Shown here: positions 6,942 to 13,545 of the stretch, piece after piece
How positions within the stretch are numbered: the first letter of the stretch is position 1
Layout: each line of letters opens with the position of its first letter
NCBI GenBank assembly: GCA_019313025.1
Contig: JAFDCA010000042.1
Coordinates: 1 to 19,322 of the forward strand
From: Deltaproteobacteria bacterium
GTDB taxonomy: Bacteria; Desulfobacterota; Desulfobacteria; Desulfobacterales; UBA11574
Length of the DNA stretch: 19,322 bases
Direction of reading: 5' to 3'
Position numbers and translations under genes: made by a program
Notes under the pieces: generated by a model
Seen by the model: the letters and a program-made list of their open reading frames with translations, nothing else
Told to the model about the DNA's origin: nothing
Databases searched by the model: none

Positions 6942-8546
6942 TCAAAAGTCAGAAGAGCGGGCGTTTAAGGATGCAATATAATAGTCTTTGGTCAAAATTT
7001 GCTCCATGCACTCTTCCAATGGTTTTTCAGTGTCAACACAAATATGCATCTTTTCATCCAATTCGTCCACAGTTTCAAATCGCTTCTTAAAATCTTCATA
7101 ATGGTGATACCGAGCGTCTGACTCCGGATATCCCGCCTCCCGTTTTAATAGGCGTTCTTTAATAATACTCTCTTTTAATAAACATTCAACAAAAACAATG
7201 TTAGCTTCATTGTCTTTGGCCATGCGTATGGCTTCAATTCTATCATGTTGCTTACCATATGTTGCATCCAAAATAACGGATCTCCCTTTTTCAATCTCTT
7301 CTTGGGCCAACAGAAGAAGTCGTCCATACGTCAGACAAGTGGCACTTTTTGAATAAATGCCCGCCTCAAAAGGGATTCTCGAAGGATCACCGGGTCTACC
7401 TCCGAACAATTCTTTGCGGATCACATCGGACTGAAATACTTTGATTCTAAAAATCTTGGAAAGTTCTCTTGAAATCGTACTCTTACCCGAACCCGGCATT
7501 CCGCATACCACCCAGAGTGTTGGACGCGTGAACTGTATGGCGTATCGGTAGGCGAGATCTAAATATTTATTGGTTTCTTTAAGGAGCTTGGCTTTGTCTT
7601 TCTTGCCCAGGTCATCTTCCTGAAGACGGATGCAATTTACCTTGCACCTTACAAAGGCCCGGTAGCATTTGTAAAAATCGATTAAAACGAATACATCCGG
7701 ATCTTCCATGTATTTCGCATAGTCATCGAGCAGATCATTGGCAATCTGTGGAAAGCCCTCGTAATCGAGATCCATTGCCAAAAAAGCCAGATCTGATGTA
7801 ACGTCTTGAAACCTGAAACGTTCATTAAATTCGATACAGTCAATGATCTCTATCCCTCCATCGGTAAAATAGATATGTCCGGTTCTCAAGTCGCCATGGC
7901 AGTCTCGGATTTTCTTTCGTTTGATTCGATTATCAAAGAGCTCTTTTTTTCTATGCAAGAAGGAAAGCGTTGCGGATCGAACAATCTGAAATATTCGTTC
8001 ATCAAGAACTTTCCCGGCAAACATTTTCGTTTGTCGATAGTTTTCTTCACAATTTTGCTGAATAGTCTCCCAGTCCCCGGAAGACTGAATGTGCTCAACG
8101 GATGAACTTTGACTGTAAAACTTTGCTAAAATTACAGCCAGTTCCTTAATAAGATCTCTGTTAATTTTTTTTCTTTTCAAAAGATGAAGCATGGAACGGT
8201 CTGAAGGAAGTTGTCGCATTTTGACTGCATATTCAACGGGAATGCCCGGCCCTGCCAGATAGTATTTGCCGTCTTTAAAGTTAATGGAAACGACATCAAG
8301 ATAGACATTGTGAGACAGACGTTTATTAAGTATAATTTCCTGGTGGCAATAATGATGCCGCTTTTCCAAAGAGGTGAAATCGAGAAAATCTAAATTGACC
8401 GGTTTTTTAATTTTATAGACATAACTCCCTGTAAGAAAGACATGAGAAATGTGTGTTTCTCGCTGTTCTATCTGACTTACATGGTGAGCGTAGAATTCCG
8501 GCTTGCGCATTAACTCAAGAATTTGATTTTGATGATTCATCTTCAT
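6942..8546 (-). CDS. Bifunctional APH-fold / P-loop kinase
   Basis: The 534-residue protein joins two ATP-using domains. Residues about 20-335 have an aminoglycoside-phosphotransferase-like kinase fold: the nucleotide lobe with VYKIKKPVNLDFLDF, catalytic loop CHGDLRTGHIYF (216-227, D219) and metal-binding IIDCIEF (D236). Residues about 343-520 form a gluconate-kinase-like P-loop domain with GMPGSGKST (349-357), FQSDVIRKEL and VILDATYG. Proteins of this architecture are annotated as bifunctional aminoglycoside phosphotransferase/ATP-binding protein, but real antibiotic modification is not expected and the substrate is unknown. M. tuberculosis Rv2004c of the DosR dormancy regulon has the same layout and also lies beside a Usp gene. 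This gene precedes the Usp gene by 16 nt. Start could be M1 or M3; neither has a strong Shine-Dalgarno. Confidence 0.87.
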   Translation of the reverse strand: MKMNHQNQILELMRKPEFYAHHVSQIEQRETHISHVFLTGSYVYKIKKPVNLDFLDFTSLEKRHHYCHQEIILNKRLSHNVYLDVVSINFKDGKYYLAGPGIPVEYAVKMRQLPSDRSMLHLLKRKKINRDLIKELAVILAKFYSQSSSVEHIQSSGDWETIQQNCEENYRQTKMFAGKVLDERIFQIVRSATLSFLHRKKELFDNRIKRKKIRDCHGDLRTGHIYFTDGGIEIIDCIEFNERFRFQDVTSDLAFLAMDLDYEGFPQIANDLLDDYAKYMEDPDVFVLIDFYKCYRAFVRCKVNCIRLQEDDLGKKDKAKLLKETNKYLDLAYRYAIQFTRPTLWVVCGMPGSGKSTISRELSKIFRIKVFQSDVIRKELFGGRPGDPSRIPFEAGIYSKSATCLTYGRLLLLAQEEIEKGRSVILDATYGKQHDRIEAIRMAKDNEANIVFVECLLKESIIKERLLKREAGYPESDARYHHYEDFKKRFETVDELDEKMHICVDTEKPLEECMEQILTKDYYIASLNARSSDF

Positions 8547-8846
8547 GAATGAGTATCAACAAAATGACGATCAGCAATAAGTAAAAAGATTCCCTCTTTA
8601 TTCTCATTATTAGCACGGCATTCACAAATTAAGCTAAAAAATATGGACTTTCCAGAGGCTTGGAATACGATTTTCCTTCACTCGATTGGGTTCTTAATTA
8701 TCCATTCTTACTGCGATAATCATGCCAGATTATAAGACTATGAAAAACGAAGACAACTTTCAGATAAAACTAGATTATTTTAAGAAAGAAAAACAAATTA
8801 TACGAATTTACAACAAATTTGATGTCAGAATTTTTTACAAATTGTA

Positions 8847-8869
8847 AAAAGAAGAATTCGACTTCTTTT
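8847..8869. repeat. AAAAGAAG hairpin in AT-rich gap
   Basis: AAAAGAAG (8847-8854) and CTTCTTTT (8862-8869) form a perfect 8-bp stem with a 7-nt loop. It is symmetrical with A and T runs on both sides, so it could form a weak bidirectional hairpin. With only two G-C pairs the stem is too weak to call a terminator. Confidence 0.35.
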
Positions 8870-8967
8870 CAGAAAAAAACTCAAAGAAACAATATTGTCC
8901 GGTTTAAAAGAAAGCCTTTTATTTCGTGCAACCGATTTGAACACCTAAGACACGGTGCTGCATTATC

Positions 8968-8996
8968 TTGACCAAATTAAAAGAATAGATTATATT
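8968..8996 (+). promoter_or_regulatory. Sigma70-type promoter for the DAC-like gene
   Basis: TTGACC (8968-8973) and TATATT (8991-8996) are spaced by exactly 17 nt, a close match to the housekeeping consensus. Transcription would start near 9003 and leave an untranslated leader of about 180 nt before ATG 9184. It is the best promoter-like sequence in this gap. Confidence 0.5.
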
Positions 8997-9183
8997 TATA
9001 ATTTTTCACCATTGGCTCTTTATGGGCTATATTTATATAAAGATAAAAGTTGCTCATCATTAAATCCCTATTTTTAACAAACATCATCAAACATAGCGAC
9101 CATATGATGAGAATTTCGGTTCGATGTCTTTTTTAATATGATTTTAACCCCATTTTAAAAACGTATCAATCATAAGAACAAAA

Positions 9184-10617
9184 ATGACCACAGAATCTTT
9201 CAGAAACCTATGCCTTTTTCATACGCTTGATGGCCTTGGAGACGGTCTAACCCACTTTTCAGGGTCAAGTCGGGCAGCGGTCATTTATGCCATCAAGCCG
9301 GACGACCCCATTCGCGTCTACGATCCACAACATCTGTTACAGGGGCACGAACCCATATTAAAAGAACTTTATCTAAAATCGAATCAATGGCGCAAAGATG
9401 TTGCGTCAAAAATCCTTAAAAAAATGCTTTCAGGACATATCCACGCCGAAAAAAACCTTCAACTCGCAGGATTGATCTCCTGTGGCGGTCGATCGCGTTC
9501 AATTTTTTATCAGATGTGGTTTACGGAACATCACCCTGATATGTGTTCCATCGGACCGACGATATGCTGGCTGGAACATGCCGTCTGGCTCCTTTCTCAT
9601 GATTTTGCTACAGGAGATACCTTATATACAAGAACCTCCGGCAATGTCCTTCGTGAATATGCAACCCATGCGGTTCGGGATTTTATCATTGACCAAATGA
9701 ACATGATTCTTGGATGGGATACTCAGATACGGGTATATCCCATTCTGGATGCCGTCCTTGGTATTTCCAAAACCCGCGAGGAAAAAGCCTGGCCTATGGG
9801 TGAACTGACGTTTGTTGAACCGAAAGCAATTTTAAATATGGAATTTTTAGCCCGGTTTCCTCTTTTGGAACAGCCGAGTCTTAGTAATTTCAAGCATGTT
9901 CGTAAGCTCCTGCAGAGTGTTGAGAAATCGGAGCGGAAACTGATATCTGACGGTAAAACCATCGTCGGAATCTCTGCCGATACCGAGGAAACCTTTCGCA
10001 TCAGCGCTGATTTCAGAGGTGAATACGGTTTCTTGAGCATAAACAATAATCCGGTATGCAGTTTTGCCAATGGCAGTTTTCATTCGACGACGCACCGGGC
10101 CAAGCTGGTGGAGGTGGAGGAAGCTTTGCTCGAATCGAATATAGATTTTGCCACAGGGCATGAACTATTTCAGATTATCTCCCGAATTGTGCATACGGCT
10201 GAGAGAGAAAAATACGGCTGTACTCTGGTTATCGACTTTAATGATACACCCATAGAAATTGCGGGGCAGAAATCGGAAGTAACATTGGATCTTAGAGAAG
10301 AGCGTTTTCTAAAGCTTTCGGAATCTTTTGCAAAGCTAGACGGGGCGCTCCATATTGGGGCGGACTTGAAACTTCACGGGTTTGCCTGTCTCTTGGACGG
10401 TCTCGCCGTCCCGGGCGAGGATCGGGCCCGGGGTGCCCGATTCAACTCGGCACTCAGATTCACCGCCGTAAATACGAATCTTATCATCGTGGTCGTTTCC
10501 GTTGACCGTCCGATTTCAGTCATTACAGAAGGCGTTGAATTGAACGCCCAATGCGAATGGAAACCTGTCCCTGGGTGTATGGAATCACCGCCCACACTTG
10601 AGCAGTTTATCGGATAA
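9184..10617 (+). CDS. Protein with C-terminal diadenylate-cyclase-like (DisA_N/DAC) domain
   Basis: The 477-residue protein has a C-terminal region (about 326-455) that follows the DAC fold: FQIISRIVHTAEREKYGCTLVID, then LDGALHIGADLKLHGFACLLDG with DGA at 386-388, then RGARFNSALRF, then IIVVVSVDRPISVITEG. In active diadenylate cyclases the DGA and RHR motifs bind ATP and metal for c-di-AMP synthesis. Here DGA is kept but RHR is RFN (419-421), so cyclase activity is doubtful. A related DAC-like sensor role is an alternative. Residues 1-320 have no domain I can name; 95-165 include FYQMWFTEHHPDMCSIGPTI and ATHAVRDFIIDQ. No signal peptide or membrane segment is seen, so it is probably cytoplasmic. 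A good promoter lies upstream; the Shine-Dalgarno is weak. The aminotransferase gene follows after 143 nt. The DAC call is fairly sure, the function is not. Confidence 0.68.
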   Translation: MTTESFRNLCLFHTLDGLGDGLTHFSGSSRAAVIYAIKPDDPIRVYDPQHLLQGHEPILKELYLKSNQWRKDVASKILKKMLSGHIHAEKNLQLAGLISCGGRSRSIFYQMWFTEHHPDMCSIGPTICWLEHAVWLLSHDFATGDTLYTRTSGNVLREYATHAVRDFIIDQMNMILGWDTQIRVYPILDAVLGISKTREEKAWPMGELTFVEPKAILNMEFLARFPLLEQPSLSNFKHVRKLLQSVEKSERKLISDGKTIVGISADTEETFRISADFRGEYGFLSINNNPVCSFANGSFHSTTHRAKLVEVEEALLESNIDFATGHELFQIISRIVHTAEREKYGCTLVIDFNDTPIEIAGQKSEVTLDLREERFLKLSESFAKLDGALHIGADLKLHGFACLLDGLAVPGEDRARGARFNSALRFTAVNTNLIIVVVSVDRPISVITEGVELNAQCEWKPVPGCMESPPTLEQFIG

Positions 10618-10760
10618 GCGTTTTCGAGGCAGACTCTAAACTAAAGTTAGAAATCAAAGTCTTGCCCCCTTGATATCCGGCTTAAAACATTTTATAAAAG
10701 AACTACATCAATTTGGGCAAAAAAAGGCCCGGTAAAAAATTAGTACAAGAAATCGACGCC

Positions 10761-11903
10761 ATGCAAATACAATCGAAGCTACCGGATGTCGGTGTCACCA
10801 TTTTCACAATCATGTCAAAGCTGGCGAACGATCATGGTGCCATTAATCTCTCCCAGGGTTTCCCGGATTTTGATGTTCATCCGGACCTCGTGGCGCTGGT
10901 GGAGAATTATATGCGATCCGGGCATAACCAGTATGCGCCCATGCAAGGCGTACAAGCCTTGCGAGAACGGATTTCAGAAAAAGTGTTTGAACTGTATGAT
11001 GCCGCATATGATCCTGAATCTGAAATTACCGTGACATCCGGTGCAACAGAGGCATTGTTTGCAGCCATCAGCGCTGTTGTTCAACAAGGGGATGAAGTCA
11101 TCATTCTTGAACCGGCCTTTGACTCATATGTACCGGTTATAAAACTCAACGGCGGTATCCCCGTCTTTGTAGAGTACACGTTTCCGGATTACCGAATCGA
11201 CTGGGATGATGTCAAAAATGCCCTGTCTGCTAAAACCCGACTGATTATTCTCAATTCACCCCATAATCCAACGGGTGCCGTATTTAAGGATACCGACATA
11301 TCCGAACTTAAAAACCTTTTACAGAATACCGACGTGTTGATTTTAAGCGACGAAGTTTACGAGCATATTATTTTTGACGGTATCCGTCATGAAAGTATTT
11401 GCCGACATCCCGAACTATCCCAAAGGAGCTTTGTCGTCAGTTCCTTTGGTAAAACCTATCATACCACTGGCTGGAAGATTGGATACTGCCTGGCACCGGT
11501 TCCGCTGTCCACGGAATTCCAAAGGGTGCATCAGTTTTTAACCTTTGCATCCAATACGCCGATTCAATATGCGTATGCACAATTCATGAAAAACAAAGAT
11601 ATTTATTTGAGCCTTTCAGCATTTTATCAGAAAAAAAGAGATAAATTTTTATCCCTCATAAGTAATTCGCTCTTTAAAGCCTTGCCTTGTCGAGGCACTT
11701 ACTTTCAGATGCTGGATTACTCGGCGATTTCCGATGAATCTGATGTCGAATTTTCAAAAAGACTCACCATAGAGCACGGTGTGGCGTCCATCCCACCTTC
11801 GGTTTTTTACCACCATAACGTTGATCATAAAGTTCTTCGATTCTGTTTTGCAAAAAAAGATGAAACTCTTGAAAAAGCTGCGGAGAGATTATGCAAGATT
11901 TAA
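10761..11903 (+). CDS. ybdL: YbdL-type glutamine/methionine aminotransferase (PLP fold I)
   Basis: This 380-residue class I aminotransferase matches E. coli YbdL along its whole length: QSKLPDVGVTIFTIMSKLA, INLSQGFPDFD, NQYAPMQGVQALRE, and PLP lysine in SSFGKTYHTTGWKIGY (K231). PLP ring contacts N169 (SPHNPTG), D197 and Y200 (SDEVYEHI) are present, and the C-terminal Arg in LRFCFAKKDET binds the substrate carboxylate. The family prefers methionine, phenylalanine or glutamine as amino donors to 2-oxo acids. ATG 10761 is chosen because E. coli similarity begins there; an in-frame TTG at 10713 would add 16 charged residues unlike the family. The omega-amidase gene overlaps the end by 13 nt, so the pair is translationally linked. 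Together they fit the glutamine transaminase K/omega-amidase route that completes methionine salvage. Confidence 0.9.
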   Translation: MQIQSKLPDVGVTIFTIMSKLANDHGAINLSQGFPDFDVHPDLVALVENYMRSGHNQYAPMQGVQALRERISEKVFELYDAAYDPESEITVTSGATEALFAAISAVVQQGDEVIILEPAFDSYVPVIKLNGGIPVFVEYTFPDYRIDWDDVKNALSAKTRLIILNSPHNPTGAVFKDTDISELKNLLQNTDVLILSDEVYEHIIFDGIRHESICRHPELSQRSFVVSSFGKTYHTTGWKIGYCLAPVPLSTEFQRVHQFLTFASNTPIQYAYAQFMKNKDIYLSLSAFYQKKRDKFLSLISNSLFKALPCRGTYFQMLDYSAISDESDVEFSKRLTIEHGVASIPPSVFYHHNVDHKVLRFCFAKKDETLEKAAERLCKI

Positions 11904-12673
11904 AAGTTACGCTGATTCAAAGCGAACTGGTTTGGGAAGATATTGCTTCAAATTTAAAGGGGTTCGATAAAAAAATCAATGCCATTGATGAAGACACCCA
12001 CCTTATCGTATTGCCGGAAATGTTTTCCACCGGCTTTACCATGAATGCCGCTGCCCTGGCCCAGGATATGGAAGGTTCTGCAGTCAAATGGATCAAAGAA
12101 ACCTCAACAGAGAAGAATGTGGATATCGTCGGAAGTATCATTGCCGATGACGGTGGTAAGTTCTTCAACCGGCTGGTCTGGGCCAAACCCAACGGTGAAA
12201 TCTTCACCTATGACAAGAAACACCTTTTTCGGATGGCGGGAGAAGAAAAAATATACAGCGCCGGCACGAAAAATATTACGGTTGAGCTGAACGGCTGGAA
12301 GATCAGACCCTTCATTTGTTACGACCTTCGCTTTCCGGTCTGGACACGAAATATTGCAAACCAATTTGATGCGGCCATATTTATCGCCAACTGGCCCGAA
12401 AGACGTTCAGCGCACTGGAAAACCCTCTTGCAGGCCAGAGCCATTGAAAACCAGTGCTACATCATCGGTGTCAACCGTGTCGGGAAAGACGGAAACGGTC
12501 TGTCCTACAGCGGAGATTCTTCCCTTATCGATCCTTGGGGAACCATTATTTTTCAAAAAAGCAACCAGCCATGTACCTATACGGCTCAATTATCATTCAA
12601 TCTTCTTAAAAGATCCAGAGAAGACTTTCCGGTATGGATGGATGCGGACAATGATATCATCCGCTCAGCTTAA
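11891..12673 (+). CDS. yafV: Omega-amidase, nitrilase superfamily (YafV/Nit2-like)
   Basis: The 260-residue protein is a carbon-nitrogen hydrolase with the Glu-Lys-Cys triad E43 (LPEMFSTGF), K109 (YDKKHLF) and C143 (FICYDLRFPVW). The LPEMFSTGF and CYDLRFPVW signatures and length are those of the YafV/Nit2 omega-amidases, which hydrolyse alpha-ketoglutaramate to 2-oxoglutarate and ammonia. They remove the product of glutamine transamination and so pull that reversible reaction forward. The 13-nt overlap with the aminotransferase gene supports this pairing. Start ATG 11891 lies inside the upstream gene with GAGAG just upstream as Shine-Dalgarno. The last 9 nt overlap the convergent minus-strand gene at 12665. 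Confidence 0.92.
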   Translation: MQDLKVTLIQSELVWEDIASNLKGFDKKINAIDEDTHLIVLPEMFSTGFTMNAAALAQDMEGSAVKWIKETSTEKNVDIVGSIIADDGGKFFNRLVWAKPNGEIFTYDKKHLFRMAGEEKIYSAGTKNITVELNGWKIRPFICYDLRFPVWTRNIANQFDAAIFIANWPERRSAHWKTLLQARAIENQCYIIGVNRVGKDGNGLSYSGDSSLIDPWGTIIFQKSNQPCTYTAQLSFNLLKRSREDFPVWMDADNDIIRSA

Positions 12674-13006
12674 TTCCCATTCAATTTCATCAAAGACGTC
12701 TTCCATCTGATACAGCGTCTTGTCGGCTTTAACCAAGTTCCAATCCGCAATATGTGCTTCAACTTCCTTGTGAAGATTGCCAAGGCTGTCTTTGTGCTTA
12801 AGTAAAATCTTTCTAAAAGGAGGATTTCCCTCCAACTCGTAAAGGAGTTTGTCCAACCTTCCAACAATTTCAAAGAGAGATGGTCCTTCCTCTATCCATG
12901 CCTCATGAAGATATCTCAGACCTTGGGCAATCTTGGTATAATCCGCTTTCAGGCTCTTTTTATAATAGGGACTAACTTGGACGGTAAGTTGCATATGTTT
13001 GCTCAT
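12665..13006 (-). CDS. Small uncharacterised protein, 113 aa
   Basis: I do not recognise a named family. The product is hydrophilic and acidic towards the C-terminus, predicted mostly helical apart from a short N-terminal strand-like LTVQVSPYY, with no signal peptide, membrane segment or cysteine motif. Helical stretches are LKADYTKIAQGLRYLHEAWIEE, LFEIVGRLDKLLYELEG and LYQMEDVFDEIEWEL. ATG 13006 is chosen because GGAG (13017-13020) lies 10 nt upstream; an in-frame upstream ATG at 13036 lacks a Shine-Dalgarno. Its stop codon overlaps the end of the omega-amidase gene by 9 nt, convergently, so antisense overlap of the 3' ends is likely. It looks like a conserved hypothetical of deltaproteobacteria, but that is a guess from style. 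Confidence 0.65.
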   Translation of the reverse strand: MSKHMQLTVQVSPYYKKSLKADYTKIAQGLRYLHEAWIEEGPSLFEIVGRLDKLLYELEGNPPFRKILLKHKDSLGNLHKEVEAHIADWNLVKADKTLYQMEDVFDEIEWELS

Positions 13007-13213
13007 GAGCGTTGTTCTCCTTTTTGTATCCGGCAAAAAATCAATCGGGTTTTAACCGGAATGTAACGTCATTTAAAGCGATACGACTTATAAAAAACCA
13101 TAATGCTATCAAAATTTAATCAAAGAAAAACAATGGTTCTGTGGATAGAATTATACGAATAAATCTCATTTATTATCAATAAAAATTAGTTGCAACCTCC
13201 AAGGGATTATACA

Positions 13214-13240
13214 TTGACACACATGTTGCTTTTCTATAGT
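13214..13240 (+). promoter_or_regulatory. Promoter-like sequence upstream of the ATPase
   Basis: A perfect TTGACA (13214-13219) is followed after 15 nt by TATAGT (13235-13240). The spacer is shorter than the ideal 17 nt, and TAGTTT at 13237 would give 17 with a poorer box. Transcription near 13247 would produce a leader of about 295 nt before ATG 13542, or a very short one if the GTG at 13261 is used. Confidence 0.45.
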
Positions 13241-13260
13241 TTTAACTCGTTGAGGAATCG

Positions 13261-13545
13261 GTGTGTTTTTTTTGTAAATATAAATGTGCGTGTTCAAGGG
13301 GTGTGCTCTCCCGTTTCACTCCGGTGTCTGCGTGTCGGGTCTTTCTTTACGATCCTTTAACCACAAGTTTTATCCGCCTCACCGCAAGCGGCATCTTGGA
13401 CCGGTGTGATTACACCGTTTTAAAGAAAGCATTATCCATGGAGCGATTTAACAAAAAAACACCAGGACCCTTGAAACAATTTAGAACGAAAAGCGTGTTT
13501 TATTCAGCAATTATGGACAATCTTTTAATGGAGGGCGATCAATGA
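13261..13545 (+). CDS. Possible small Cys-rich protein upstream of ATPase (doubtful)
   Basis: A 94-codon frame starts at GTG 13261, with GAGG (13252-13255) 5 nt upstream, and its stop overlaps the ATPase start as ATGA. The N-terminus has C2, C5, C9 and C11 (MCFFCKYKCAC), which could bind metal; the rest is basic and resembles nothing I know. Against it: the GTG is followed by an 8-T run, a perfect hairpin lies within the frame (13402-13417), and composition is not clearly coding. It may be a chance open frame or a leader frame coupled to ATPase translation. Confidence 0.25.
   Translation: MCFFCKYKCACSRGVLSRFTPVSACRVFLYDPLTTSFIRLTASGILDRCDYTVLKKALSMERFNKKTPGPLKQFRTKSVFYSAIMDNLLMEGDQ
13402..13420 (+). 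terminator. Terminator-like hairpin in ATPase leader
   Basis: CGGTGT (13402-13407), a 4-nt loop GATT and ACACCG (13412-13417) form a perfect 6-bp stem followed by TTTT (13418-13421). It lies about 125 nt before the ATPase ATG and downstream of the promoter-like pair, so it could act as an attenuator. The stem and T-run are short, so termination would be partial at best. Confidence 0.35.

Larger units (their letters stand above)
8547..9183. other. 637-nt AT-rich divergent intergenic region
   Basis: The region separates the minus-strand kinase gene from the plus-strand DAC-like gene. No supported coding frame is present. It holds a hairpin at 8847-8869, a strong promoter-like pair at 8968-8996 and a leader of about 180 nt before ATG 9184. 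The leader contains a 6-nt inverted pair, CATCAT and ATGATG (around 9083 and 9105). The promoter of the minus-strand genes must also lie here, but none could be called with confidence. Confidence 0.6.
13037..13541. other. Divergent leader region before the HerA-like ATPase
   Basis: This 505-nt gap lies between the divergent small minus-strand gene and the plus-strand ATPase. The left half (13037-13210) is AT-rich with no clear signal. The right half has a promoter-like pair (13214-13240), a possible 94-codon frame (13261-13545) and a terminator-like hairpin (13402-13420). Confidence 0.5.

Noticed and set aside
6942..8546. Aminoglycoside resistance gene
   Set aside because: Only the fold is shared; the P-loop fusion and the Usp neighbour point to a stress-related kinase, not an antibiotic-modifying enzyme.
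10713..10760. Upstream TTG start for the aminotransferase
   Set aside because: It adds 16 lysine-rich residues absent from the family and has no Shine-Dalgarno; ATG 10761 matches YbdL.
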